From Saprospiraceae bacterium (GTDB lineage: Bacteria; Bacteroidota; Bacteroidia; Chitinophagales; Saprospiraceae): a DNA stretch of 64,000 nt. This document shows, piece by piece, positions 17,599 to 25,508 of the stretch. The position numbers and the translations under genes were made by a program. Positions within the stretch are counted from its first letter, which is position 1. Each line of letters starts with the position of its first letter. The stretch covers positions 1-64,000 of the forward strand of contig JAQXDE010000030.1 of NCBI GenBank assembly GCA_029251525.1. The letters are read 5' to 3'. Below the pieces are notes generated by a model. The model saw only the letters and a list, made by a program, of their open reading frames with translations, did no database searches and was not told where the DNA came from.

Positions 17599-19041
17599 TT
17601 ATTTAACAAATTGTTTCGTTACACTATTATTATCCCCTTTAAGTTCAAGTATATAATTACCACTTGGCAAATTGGTTACATCGACAGTCATTTTTTTACT
17701 GTCTACGGATAATTGTTTTACCACTTGCCCAGAGGAATCGTATATCCTTAATGTTTCAATTGCGATCATGTTGGAAATTATTAATTCATGATTTGCAGGA
17801 TTTGGAAATAAGTACACATCATTTGTTTCAGTTACTTGTTCATAATCAGAGTTGATTATATCGTTTTTGTATAATTTTGATATTGCTTGCATAGTTGAAA
17901 CATCTCCAGTGATAAGAATATCTAAATCGGCATCCCCATCTACGTCTGCAAAGGCAATTGAAGAAGAAGATACGGCTGCAAAGGGCATATCATTTACCTC
18001 TGTGAATGTTCCATTTCCATCATTTGTGTATAAAGTTGAAATGTTTTGCGTTTGATCTATTGTCTTCCCCGTAATTAATACATCCATATCATTATCTCCA
18101 TCAACATCAGCAAAAGCAATTGAAGAGGTAGATACTGCTATAAATGGGTGATCTATCACTTCTGTAAAAATTCCAGAACCATCGTTTTTGTATAATTTTG
18201 AGATGGGCTGCATTAAATCGGAAGTATCCCCGGTGATCAAGACGTCCAAATCATTGTCTCCATCAATATCGGCAAAGGCAATTGAAGAGTTATGAACGCC
18301 ATCAAAAGGTGTTGCAGCCACTTCAGTAAATAGCCCATTGCCATCGTTAGTATATAGTTTTGATACAGGCATCGATGGTGCTGTCCAGGAGAATGCAGTA
18401 TCTCCTGTAATCAAAACATCCATATCAAAATCACCATCTATATCAGCAAAGGCAATGGAGGAGGAGGAAACACCCTCAAAAGGAGTATTGGTCAGTTCTG
18501 TAAATATTCCATTACCATCATTAGTATATAATTTTGAGATTGAATTTCCCGTAATCAAAACATCCAAGTCAGCATCTCCATCAATATCAGTGAAAGCAAT
18601 GGAAGAGCTGGCCACGCCCTCAAATGGAGTATTTTCTACCTCAGAGAAAACACCATCACCATCATTGGTATATAATTTTGAGATAGGTGGAGTAAAAGGT
18701 GAAATAGCTCCTGTAATCAAAATATCCATGTCAGCATCTCCATCAATATCAGAAAAAGCAACTGAAGGGGCAAAAACACCTTCAAATGGAGTATTTTCTA
18801 CCTCAGAAAAAACTCCATCACCATCGTTGGTATATAATTTTGAGATGGGACTTGGAAAAGTAGCAAAAGAGGGAGCTCCCGCAATCAGGACATCCATATC
18901 ATTATCTCCATCAATATCGGCAAAGGCAATGGAGGAGGAGGCAACATCCTCGAAAGGTGTCCCGGTTATTTCTGTAAATACTTGCCCATTTATGAAGGCT
19001 AGTGGCAAGGAAAGTAGAAAAAATAAAGTGTAATGTTTCAT
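17599..19041 (-). CDS. Secreted FG-GAP/VCBS repeat protein with T9SS type A sorting domain
   Basis: A 480-residue exported protein. The signal peptide is residues 1-20 (MKHYTLFFLLSLPLAFINGQ). An ATG 27 bases upstream would spoil it, so I start at 19041. The body has seven FG-GAP-like repeats of about 54 residues. Each carries a PFxxVxxSSIAFADIDGD core followed by DxDVLITG and SKLYTNDG, and the DxDGDxD loops bind calcium. The last 75 residues (VYLFPNPANHELIIS to the end) are a type A T9SS C-terminal domain, so it should be exported through the outer membrane and anchored or released. It is a neighbour and paralogue of the next upstream gene. The repeats probably form a beta-propeller for adhesion or glycan binding. 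Confidence 0.88.
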   Translation of the reverse strand: MKHYTLFFLLSLPLAFINGQVFTEITGTPFEDVASSSIAFADIDGDNDMDVLIAGAPSFATFPSPISKLYTNDGDGVFSEVENTPFEGVFAPSVAFSDIDGDADMDILITGAISPFTPPISKLYTNDGDGVFSEVENTPFEGVASSSIAFTDIDGDADLDVLITGNSISKLYTNDGNGIFTELTNTPFEGVSSSSIAFADIDGDFDMDVLITGDTAFSWTAPSMPVSKLYTNDGNGLFTEVAATPFDGVHNSSIAFADIDGDNDLDVLITGDTSDLMQPISKLYKNDGSGIFTEVIDHPFIAVSTSSIAFADVDGDNDMDVLITGKTIDQTQNISTLYTNDGNGTFTEVNDMPFAAVSSSSIAFADVDGDADLDILITGDVSTMQAISKLYKNDIINSDYEQVTETNDVYLFPNPANHELIISNMIAIETLRIYDSSGQVVKQLSVDSKKMTVDVTNLPSGNYILELKGDNNSVTKQFVK

Positions 19042-19172
19042 GTTTCTAAATTTTAAAAAGCCTGACATTAATAGATTAAATCACTCACTTATAGTCAAAT
19101 TTTATTTTTAATTTTTTGGGGTTTAATATTCTATGCTTAGATAAAGCCTTCTTTATTCTAATTACTAGACTT

Positions 19173-20624
19173 TTACAATTTCAAGATTTTTTTTGTGATT
19201 GTTTTACTATTTTCTACTTGAAATTGTAATAGATAAACTCCTAGAGGTAAGTTACTGACGTCAATAGTTAACTCTTCATTATTTATTGGTAGGTGTTGAA
19301 TAACTTGTCCCTGTGAATCATAAATCGTAACAGCATCAATGAATTTTAAGTTAGAGACCTTCAATTCATGATGTGCAGGATTTGGAAAAACTATTACATC
19401 ATTTGTTTTCTCTATCTGATTAAAAGTAGAACTGATTTGATCGTTAGAGTATAATTTTGATGTTGGTTGAAAAGAGGCATTTCCAGTCATTAGAATATCT
19501 AAATCAGTATCTCCATCAATATCAGCAAAGGCAATGGACGAATTACTGTAACCTATTATCGATGTTCCAGCCACTTCTGAGAATAAGCCGCTTCCATCAT
19601 TGATATATAATAAAGTGATAGACTGATTGAAAGTATCACCAGTTATGAGGACATCCATATCGGTATCTCCGTCAACATCGGCGAAAGCAATTGAAGAGGA
19701 GGAAACTCCCTCAAAAGGGGTATCAGCCACTTCCGAAAACATACCATTTCCATCATTAGCAAATAATTTTGCTATTGGTTGATAAGAGGAATTACGTCCC
19801 GTAATCAGAAGATCTAAGTCGTCATCCTCGTCCGTATCGGCAAAAGCAATTGAAGGTCCACGAACTCCTTCAAAAGGGGTATTGGCCACCTCTGAAAATA
19901 AGCCGCTTCCATCATTGGTATATAATTTTGGTACGAATGCTGGACTTGCTGGTGAGATTGCAGGCGTACTTCCTGAAATGAAAAGGTCCAAATCGTTATC
20001 TCCATCAATATCGACAAATGCAACTGAAGCATTAAAAACAGCATCAAAAGGGGTATTGGCCACCTCTGAAAATAAGCCGCTTCCATCATTGGTATATAAT
20101 TTTGATATTGGTTGGCTCGGCCAAGAGGGGGAAGAGTCACCGGTTATTAGTACATCCAAATCGTTGTCTCCATCAATGTCAGCAAAAGTAACAGAGGCGG
20201 AGGAGACCTTTTCGAAAGGAGTGTCAATGACCTCGGAAAATACACCAGTTCCATCATTAGTAAATAAATTTGATATCGGTTCGTAAGAAGAATTACGCCC
20301 GGAAATTAATACATCTACATCACCATCACCATCAATATCTCCAAAGGCAACTGAAGAAGAAGAAACGCCTTCAAAAGGAGTTCCAGCGACTTCTGAGAAA
20401 ATGCCATTTCCATCATTTGTGTACAACTTAGATATAGGTTCACTTTGATTAGAGGTATCTCCAGTTATGAGTACATCCAAATCGTTATCTCCATCAATAT
20501 CGGCAAATGCAATTGAAGAAAAAGAAACCCCAGCAAAAGGCGTTTCTTCTATCTCAGTAAAAGTCTGACCGAACAAAAAAGAGATAGGGAGGAAAATTAT
20601 TAAAAATAAACTTATTTGTTTCAT
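19173..20624 (-). CDS. Secreted FG-GAP/VCBS repeat protein with T9SS type A sorting domain (paralogue)
   Basis: A 483-residue paralogue of the neighbouring gene, with the same plan: a signal peptide (1-19, ending SFLFGQ), seven Ca-binding FG-GAP repeats with the DIDGDNDLDVLITG core, and a C-terminal type A sorting domain from VIVFPNPAHHELKVS. Repeat 5 is degenerate (DTDEDDDLD) and repeat 7 lacks the PF start. Two repeats share a 61-base identical stretch, so the array has been reshaped recently at the DNA level. The gene lies 131 bases upstream of its sister, in tandem, and arose by gene duplication. A beta-propeller surface adhesin is the likely role. Confidence 0.88.
   Translation of the reverse strand: MKQISLFLIIFLPISFLFGQTFTEIEETPFAGVSFSSIAFADIDGDNDLDVLITGDTSNQSEPISKLYTNDGNGIFSEVAGTPFEGVSSSSVAFGDIDGDGDVDVLISGRNSSYEPISNLFTNDGTGVFSEVIDTPFEKVSSASVTFADIDGDNDLDVLITGDSSPSWPSQPISKLYTNDGSGLFSEVANTPFDAVFNASVAFVDIDGDNDLDLFISGSTPAISPASPAFVPKLYTNDGSGLFSEVANTPFEGVRGPSIAFADTDEDDDLDLLITGRNSSYQPIAKLFANDGNGMFSEVADTPFEGVSSSSIAFADVDGDTDMDVLITGDTFNQSITLLYINDGSGLFSEVAGTSIIGYSNSSIAFADIDGDTDLDILMTGNASFQPTSKLYSNDQISSTFNQIEKTNDVIVFPNPAHHELKVSNLKFIDAVTIYDSQGQVIQHLPINNEELTIDVSNLPLGVYLLQFQVENSKTITKKILKL
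19870..20104. repeat. 61-bp perfect direct repeat inside the FG-GAP gene
   Basis: Bases 19870-19930 and 20044-20104 are identical, 174 bases (58 codons) apart, one repeat unit of the encoded protein. The flanks differ. Confidence 0.85.
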
Positions 20625-20876
20625 CTTTTATTTATTTATAGAGCTTACTAATACAGAATAATTATTTTTTATAATCGCACGTTTCAACTGTAACAACTAT
20701 TTAGACCTTAGAACTGTGGTCTCGATTTATCTAAATAGTATTAAATCAAGGGATAAATTGTAGTTCCACTTTTTTTAAAACTATTTGCCTAGGATATTAC
20801 GATTCTAAAAAAGAATATAATGCAAGAGGAGAAAATGAAACGCAATAGTAGTTTTTAAAGAATAATGTTTTTTAAG

Positions 20877-22151
20877 TTATTCCTCTGTGATAATTACATA
20901 TTTATTTTTCTTTCCATTTTCCACCATTAAATATTTTTCATGTAAAAGCGCACCTGTGGAAATATTTGTTTCATGGCTACCAATTTTATCCTTATTTACA
21001 GAGATAGAATTTCCCTTGATGGCTCTTCGAGCTTCTCCATTAGAAGAAAAAATTCCTGTGTGTTCAGTTAATAAATGAATGATGTTCAGTCCTGATTCAA
21101 ACACTTCTTTTTTGATTTTAAAAGAAGGAATTTCTTGGGAAACAATTTCCAAAGATCCTTTGTCCATAGCTAACAAGGTTGCTTTATCAGCTTTTTTAAA
21201 GAGAAGATTAGAAACATTTTGTGCAGCATCATGAGCTTCTTGTCCATGAACTCTTGTTGTTAATTCTTCAGCTAATAGACGCTTTAATTCTCTTGGATTT
21301 TCTGCATGCTCAACTTCTCTAGCTTCGATTTCTTGATGAGATTTTAATGTGAAGTAACGAGTGAATTTCTGAACGTCTTTGTCGTCAGCATTAATCCAAA
21401 ATTGGTAAAATTTATAAGGTGATGTTTTTGCAGCATCTAACCAAATATTACCCTTTTCAGATTTGCCAAATTTCTTCCCATCTGATTTTGTTAAAAGTGG
21501 GGTAGTGACAGCGTAGGCTTTTGCGCTTAGGTTTCTGCGAATAAATTCTGTTCCCGAAGTAATATTCCCCCATTGGTCAGACCCCCCCATTTGCATAGTT
21601 ACCTCATCGTTCTCGAATAATTTTTGGAAATCATAAGATTGTAATAATTGGTAACTAAACTCTGTGAAAGATAACCCACTTTCCAATCTATTTTTTACTG
21701 AATCCTTAGACATCATATAACTGACGGTCAAAGTCTTTCCCACATCTCGAAGAAAATCAAGGACATTCATTTCATTGTAATAATCAATATTATTCCTCAT
21801 AATGGCTGAATTTTCACCACAATCGAAATCTAGAAATTTATAGAAATTTTCTTTTTGAGCGGCTAAGTTTTCATCCAGCTCATCAAATGATTTTAGAATT
21901 CGCTCTTTGTCTTTCCCGGAAGGATCACCAATTCTACCAGTTGCACCACCCATTAAAACGACAGGCTTATTACCAGATAATTGGAATAATTTTAAAATCA
22001 TGATTTGGACAAAATTACCAAGAGTTAATGCCGGAGCAGTTGGATCAAATCCTATATATCCCACGCGCATTTTTTCAGCTAAATGTTCCTCGACTCCGGG
22101 GGTTGAGTCCTGTAACATGCCCCGCCATTTAAGTTCTTCGATGAAATTCAT
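20877..22151 (-). CDS. tyrS: Tyrosyl-tRNA synthetase
   Basis: A 424-residue class Ic synthetase that charges tRNA-Tyr. GFDPTAPALTLGNFVQI (residues 34-50) covers the first signature, with TLGN at 43-46 in place of HIGH. KFGKS at 227-231 is the second signature. Substrate-binding segments are MGGATGRIGDPSGK and QMGGSDQWGNITSG. A C-terminal S4 RNA-binding domain occupies about residues 355-424 (NGEARRAIKGNSISVNK). The length matches the bacterial TyrS family. It is monocistronic. Confidence 0.96.
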   Translation of the reverse strand: MNFIEELKWRGMLQDSTPGVEEHLAEKMRVGYIGFDPTAPALTLGNFVQIMILKLFQLSGNKPVVLMGGATGRIGDPSGKDKERILKSFDELDENLAAQKENFYKFLDFDCGENSAIMRNNIDYYNEMNVLDFLRDVGKTLTVSYMMSKDSVKNRLESGLSFTEFSYQLLQSYDFQKLFENDEVTMQMGGSDQWGNITSGTEFIRRNLSAKAYAVTTPLLTKSDGKKFGKSEKGNIWLDAAKTSPYKFYQFWINADDKDVQKFTRYFTLKSHQEIEAREVEHAENPRELKRLLAEELTTRVHGQEAHDAAQNVSNLLFKKADKATLLAMDKGSLEIVSQEIPSFKIKKEVFESGLNIIHLLTEHTGIFSSNGEARRAIKGNSISVNKDKIGSHETNISTGALLHEKYLMVENGKKNKYVIITEE

Positions 22152-22181
22152 AGTAAAATATAATTAGTTATTTTTTATTTG

Positions 22182-22189
22182 CAAATTTA
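22182..22189 (-). promoter_or_regulatory. Candidate -7 element for tyrS
   Basis: TAAATTTG on the minus strand fits TAnnTTTG, 30 bases before the tyrS start codon. There is no good TTTG at the standard upstream distance. Confidence 0.4.
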
Positions 22190-22412
22190 GGAAAACTATG
22201 TCAATATTGTTGGAATTAATTTCAGCTAATTCTAACATATCTATTTACTATATTTATGGTTTAAGATAGTTTTAGATAAATTGTTCCTTTGATAGAGAAT
22301 GGTGTGGAAATATTTATTTTTGATGAAATAATTTTATAGCATTGTGTATAAATGATAAAGCTGGTTTAAGGAAGATGAATGTTTAAATCCTTAAATCCTT
22401 AAAAGTAAAAAA

Positions 22413-23717
22413 TTGAACTTAGAATATTTCATAGCCACCCGAGTGTCCAAGTCAGGCAGTCAATCATTTTCAAGATTGATAATTAGAATTGCAATTGTCG
22501 CAATTGCTTTGAGTGTAACTGTTATGATTGTGGCAACCGCCTTGATTCGAGGATTTAAAAGTGAAATTAGTAATAAGATTTTTGGCTTTTGGGGACACGT
22601 TCAAATTACCGATACAAGTAGCGCTTATTTGACTGATGATGAAGTGGCAGTCGATATTAACCAAGATTTTTATCCTTCAATGGATACAGTTGGAAAAACA
22701 AAATATTTGGAATATCAAAGCTTGTTTGGCTATGAAATGGAGGATTGGAAAGTGGAAAAAGAAACAAAAGGAGGCATAAGGCATATTCAAGTCTATGCCA
22801 ATCGGGCGGGTGTCATTAAGACTAAGAATGAAATTGAAGGTATCATTACCAAGGGAATTGGAAAAGATTTTGATTGGCAATATTTAAAAAAATTCTTGGT
22901 AGAAGGGAAACCACTCAATTTGCAAGACTCTACGATGTCTCGCGAAATAATTATTTCGGAACATACTGCGAATCGACTCAATTTAAAAATTGGAGATACT
23001 TTTACTATTTATTACATCAAAAAAGGAAGTCAAGCCCCTCGGAAATTTAAATTAGCTGGAATTTATCGAACAGGTTTGGCAGAATATGATAAATTAATCG
23101 CAATCATTGATATTCGACAAATTCAAAATTTGCGTGGCTGGTCAGAAGATGAAGTAGGTGGCTTTGAGGTTTTTCTAGATGATATTGATGATTTGGAGCC
23201 CTTGACGGAACATATATATTTAGATATTTTACCCGCGAATCTTTTTGCCCAATCCATCAAGGATAGAAACCGAAGTATATTTGATTGGTTGGAATTAACG
23301 AATACTAATGAACGAGTTCTGATTGCACTAATGCTTTTGGTTGCGATTATTAATATGATGACTGCCTTGTTGATATTGATTTTAGAACGAACAAATATGA
23401 TTGGTATTCTTAAATCATTAGGACAAACTAATTGGAATATTCGAAAAATATTTTTGTACTACGCTTCCTATATTATTGTTTTAGGATTACTTTGGGGAAA
23501 TGGAATCGGTCTGCTTATTTGTTTTTTGCAAGATAAATTTAAGTTTTTCAAATTATCGGAGGAAGACTATTACTTGTCTTATGCTCCGATTGAAATTAAT
23601 TGGTGGGTAGTAGTTGCTTTAAATTTGGGGACTTTGATAGTGACTTTAATTTTCCTAATTATTCCATCCTATATGGTGACAAGGATTTCACCAGTTAAAG
23701 CCATTAGATTCAAATAA
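22413..23717 (+). CDS. LolC/LolE-type ABC transporter permease
   Basis: A 434-residue inner-membrane protein of the lipoprotein-releasing permease group. The N-terminus NLEYFIATRVSKSG followed by a first helix (about 25-48), a large periplasmic MacB-like domain (49-280) and three C-terminal helices (about 300-325, 350-375 and 395-420) is the LolC/E plan. The ending SYMVTRISPVKAIRFK is also typical. It would work with a LolD ATPase to hand outer-membrane lipoproteins to the carrier LolA. No ATPase gene is adjacent. Translation appears to start at TTG, because an in-frame stop lies just upstream and the conserved N-terminus begins there. Confidence 0.85.
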   Translation: MNLEYFIATRVSKSGSQSFSRLIIRIAIVAIALSVTVMIVATALIRGFKSEISNKIFGFWGHVQITDTSSAYLTDDEVAVDINQDFYPSMDTVGKTKYLEYQSLFGYEMEDWKVEKETKGGIRHIQVYANRAGVIKTKNEIEGIITKGIGKDFDWQYLKKFLVEGKPLNLQDSTMSREIIISEHTANRLNLKIGDTFTIYYIKKGSQAPRKFKLAGIYRTGLAEYDKLIAIIDIRQIQNLRGWSEDEVGGFEVFLDDIDDLEPLTEHIYLDILPANLFAQSIKDRNRSIFDWLELTNTNERVLIALMLLVAIINMMTALLILILERTNMIGILKSLGQTNWNIRKIFLYYASYIIVLGLLWGNGIGLLICFLQDKFKFFKLSEEDYYLSYAPIEINWWVVVALNLGTLIVTLIFLIIPSYMVTRISPVKAIRFK

Positions 23718-23992
23718 GCATGTTTTAGCCGATTAAGTTATTTTGTGATCTTTGGCCATCAATAAAAACCTAATCAATTTCAGTTTTTTTTCCAAAAGCA
23801 CTAAATTCGATGTAAATAAAACAATTATAGTTTTTTTGGATTTTTCGTGGAAACCTTCAATCCCACAAGTACATGTATCTCTTTTATGTTAGTTTATGAA
23901 TTGTTTTTTTAATTGGTTCGTTTTTTAATAATCTTTCATTCTAGTGGAATATTGCATAGGGTACTAGTTTCTATAATACTTGAGAATAAATA

Positions 23993-25507
23993 ATGGGTGA
24001 TAACTCTAAAACATACTTTTCTTTTCTATTTGTTTCCTTAATGTTAATGTCATTTGAAGGAAACAAGGGTAAGTTTGTTTTTGAGGATCTGTTTTTAAAT
24101 GGAAAACAAATTGAAGTTTACAATATTAATGAGCTCAACTCCAAGGGCTCAGATTTTTGTGCTGTTCCATTTCGAAATGGAATTGTTTTTACTTCTTCCA
24201 GAAATAGTTCTGATAAAGACGGATTAAAAAATATATTTAATAATAATTACTTCGATTTATTTTACTCTGAAAAAACTGGAAATGATCATTATACGGATCC
24301 GAAAAAATTAAGAGGAGATATAAACGGAGACTTACACGATGGTCCTGCTTCTTTCAATCAAACTAGCAGTATAATGTACTTTACTCGAAATAATGAAAAA
24401 GTTAAAGGATTGGTTTCTCTAAAAATTTATTCGGCAAAGGAGAAAAATGAAAAATGGGTTGATTTAAAGGAACTTTCATTTAATGGTAATAAGTTTTCTT
24501 CTTGCCATCCTTCACTTTCGAAAGATGGCAAAACCATATATTTTGCTTCTAATCGTCCAGGTGGTTATGGAGGGATGGATATCTACAAAACTATCATGAA
24601 AGATGGGAAATGGGGAGATCCTCAAAATTTAGGTGTTAATGTTAATGGAGAAGGCAATGAATTATTTCCATATATCAACGAAGTAGGTCATTTGTTTTAT
24701 TCTTCTGATGGATACGGGACAATTGGGAAATTAGATATTTTTTTGTGCAAAAAAAATGGAAATGGGTTTAAATATAAGATGAATATTGGAGAGCCAATTA
24801 ATTCCAAATGGGATGATTTTGGATTTTTTATTGATAAAAATGGAGAGCAAGGTTACCTTTCCTCTAATCGTAGTGGAGGAAACGGGAATGATGATATATA
24901 CGGATGGAAATTGGTTAATAAGAAAATTGTTAAAAAGATAATTGTAATAGATCAATCAACCGGTGAGAAAATAAATGGCGCAAAAATTTTTATTGAAAAC
25001 CAAAAAAATAGTTGGAGTCCTTCAATATTGAAAAATATAGAGTTTGGAACTTACGGTTATGAAATTATTGATGCAGAGATCTATAATTTAAATATAGAAA
25101 AAGAAGGGTATTTTGATTATGTTGCAATATTGACTAAGGATATTATATACAATGAAAAGGAAACAATAGTTTTACTGAACAAAAGAAAGTATAAATTATT
25201 TTTAGGGAAAATGATGGAACAAGTAAGTCAGGTATCAATGGGTAATGTAGAGATAGAATTACTTAACGAATGTGATGGAAGTAAACAAACTACAAAATCT
25301 GACGAGGATGGTAATTATAGGTTTGATATTATGTGTGGATGTGAATATGTTGTTATAGCAAAGAAAAATGGTTTTATGACAAGAACAAAAATTATTTCAA
25401 AAAGCTCTAATCCTTGCCACTCAAATCAATCAATTGAAAAAGTAATTGAAATGAAAGAAGTTTCAAAAAGCAATCGTCCGAGAGCTAGTATCTTTGATAA
25501 CAAATAG
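23993..25507 (+). CDS. PD40 beta-propeller protein (PorE-like, without OmpA domain)
   Basis: A 504-residue exported protein with a weak signal sequence (about 8-24). Residues about 60-310 hold PD40/WD40-like repeats, clearest in HPSLSKDGKTIYFASNRPGG, GGMDIYK and GYLSSNRSGGNGNDDIYGW. After this come two carboxypeptidase-regulatory-like beta-sandwich segments (about 315-390 and 400-480, the latter with DEDGNYRFDI and C-x-C-like CGCEY). This is the architecture of the T9SS component PorE and related OmpA-family proteins, but the peptidoglycan-binding OmpA domain is absent and the protein stops after the second sandwich. It ends one base before the stop codon of the convergent radical SAM gene. 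Confidence 0.75.
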   Translation: MGDNSKTYFSFLFVSLMLMSFEGNKGKFVFEDLFLNGKQIEVYNINELNSKGSDFCAVPFRNGIVFTSSRNSSDKDGLKNIFNNNYFDLFYSEKTGNDHYTDPKKLRGDINGDLHDGPASFNQTSSIMYFTRNNEKVKGLVSLKIYSAKEKNEKWVDLKELSFNGNKFSSCHPSLSKDGKTIYFASNRPGGYGGMDIYKTIMKDGKWGDPQNLGVNVNGEGNELFPYINEVGHLFYSSDGYGTIGKLDIFLCKKNGNGFKYKMNIGEPINSKWDDFGFFIDKNGEQGYLSSNRSGGNGNDDIYGWKLVNKKIVKKIIVIDQSTGEKINGAKIFIENQKNSWSPSILKNIEFGTYGYEIIDAEIYNLNIEKEGYFDYVAILTKDIIYNEKETIVLLNKRKYKLFLGKMMEQVSQVSMGNVEIELLNECDGSKQTTKSDEDGNYRFDIMCGCEYVVIAKKNGFMTRTKIISKSSNPCHSNQSIEKVIEMKEVSKSNRPRASIFDNK

Positions 25508-25508
25508 G

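Noticed and set aside
18338-19033. Plus-strand open frame of 231 codons across the first FG-GAP gene
   Set aside because: It is antisense to a Ca-binding repeat gene. The repeated low-complexity pattern (SPSISAKAMEEE) is a mirror of the repeats, with no start signal or family likeness.
19882-20286. Plus-strand open frame of 134 codons in the second FG-GAP gene
   Set aside because: The same antisense repeat effect as in the sister gene.
17599-20624. Regular repeats that could suggest a CRISPR array
   Set aside because: The period is about 160-175 bases, a multiple of three, and the repeats are degenerate and encode FG-GAP units. There are no short identical repeats with unique spacers and no cas genes.
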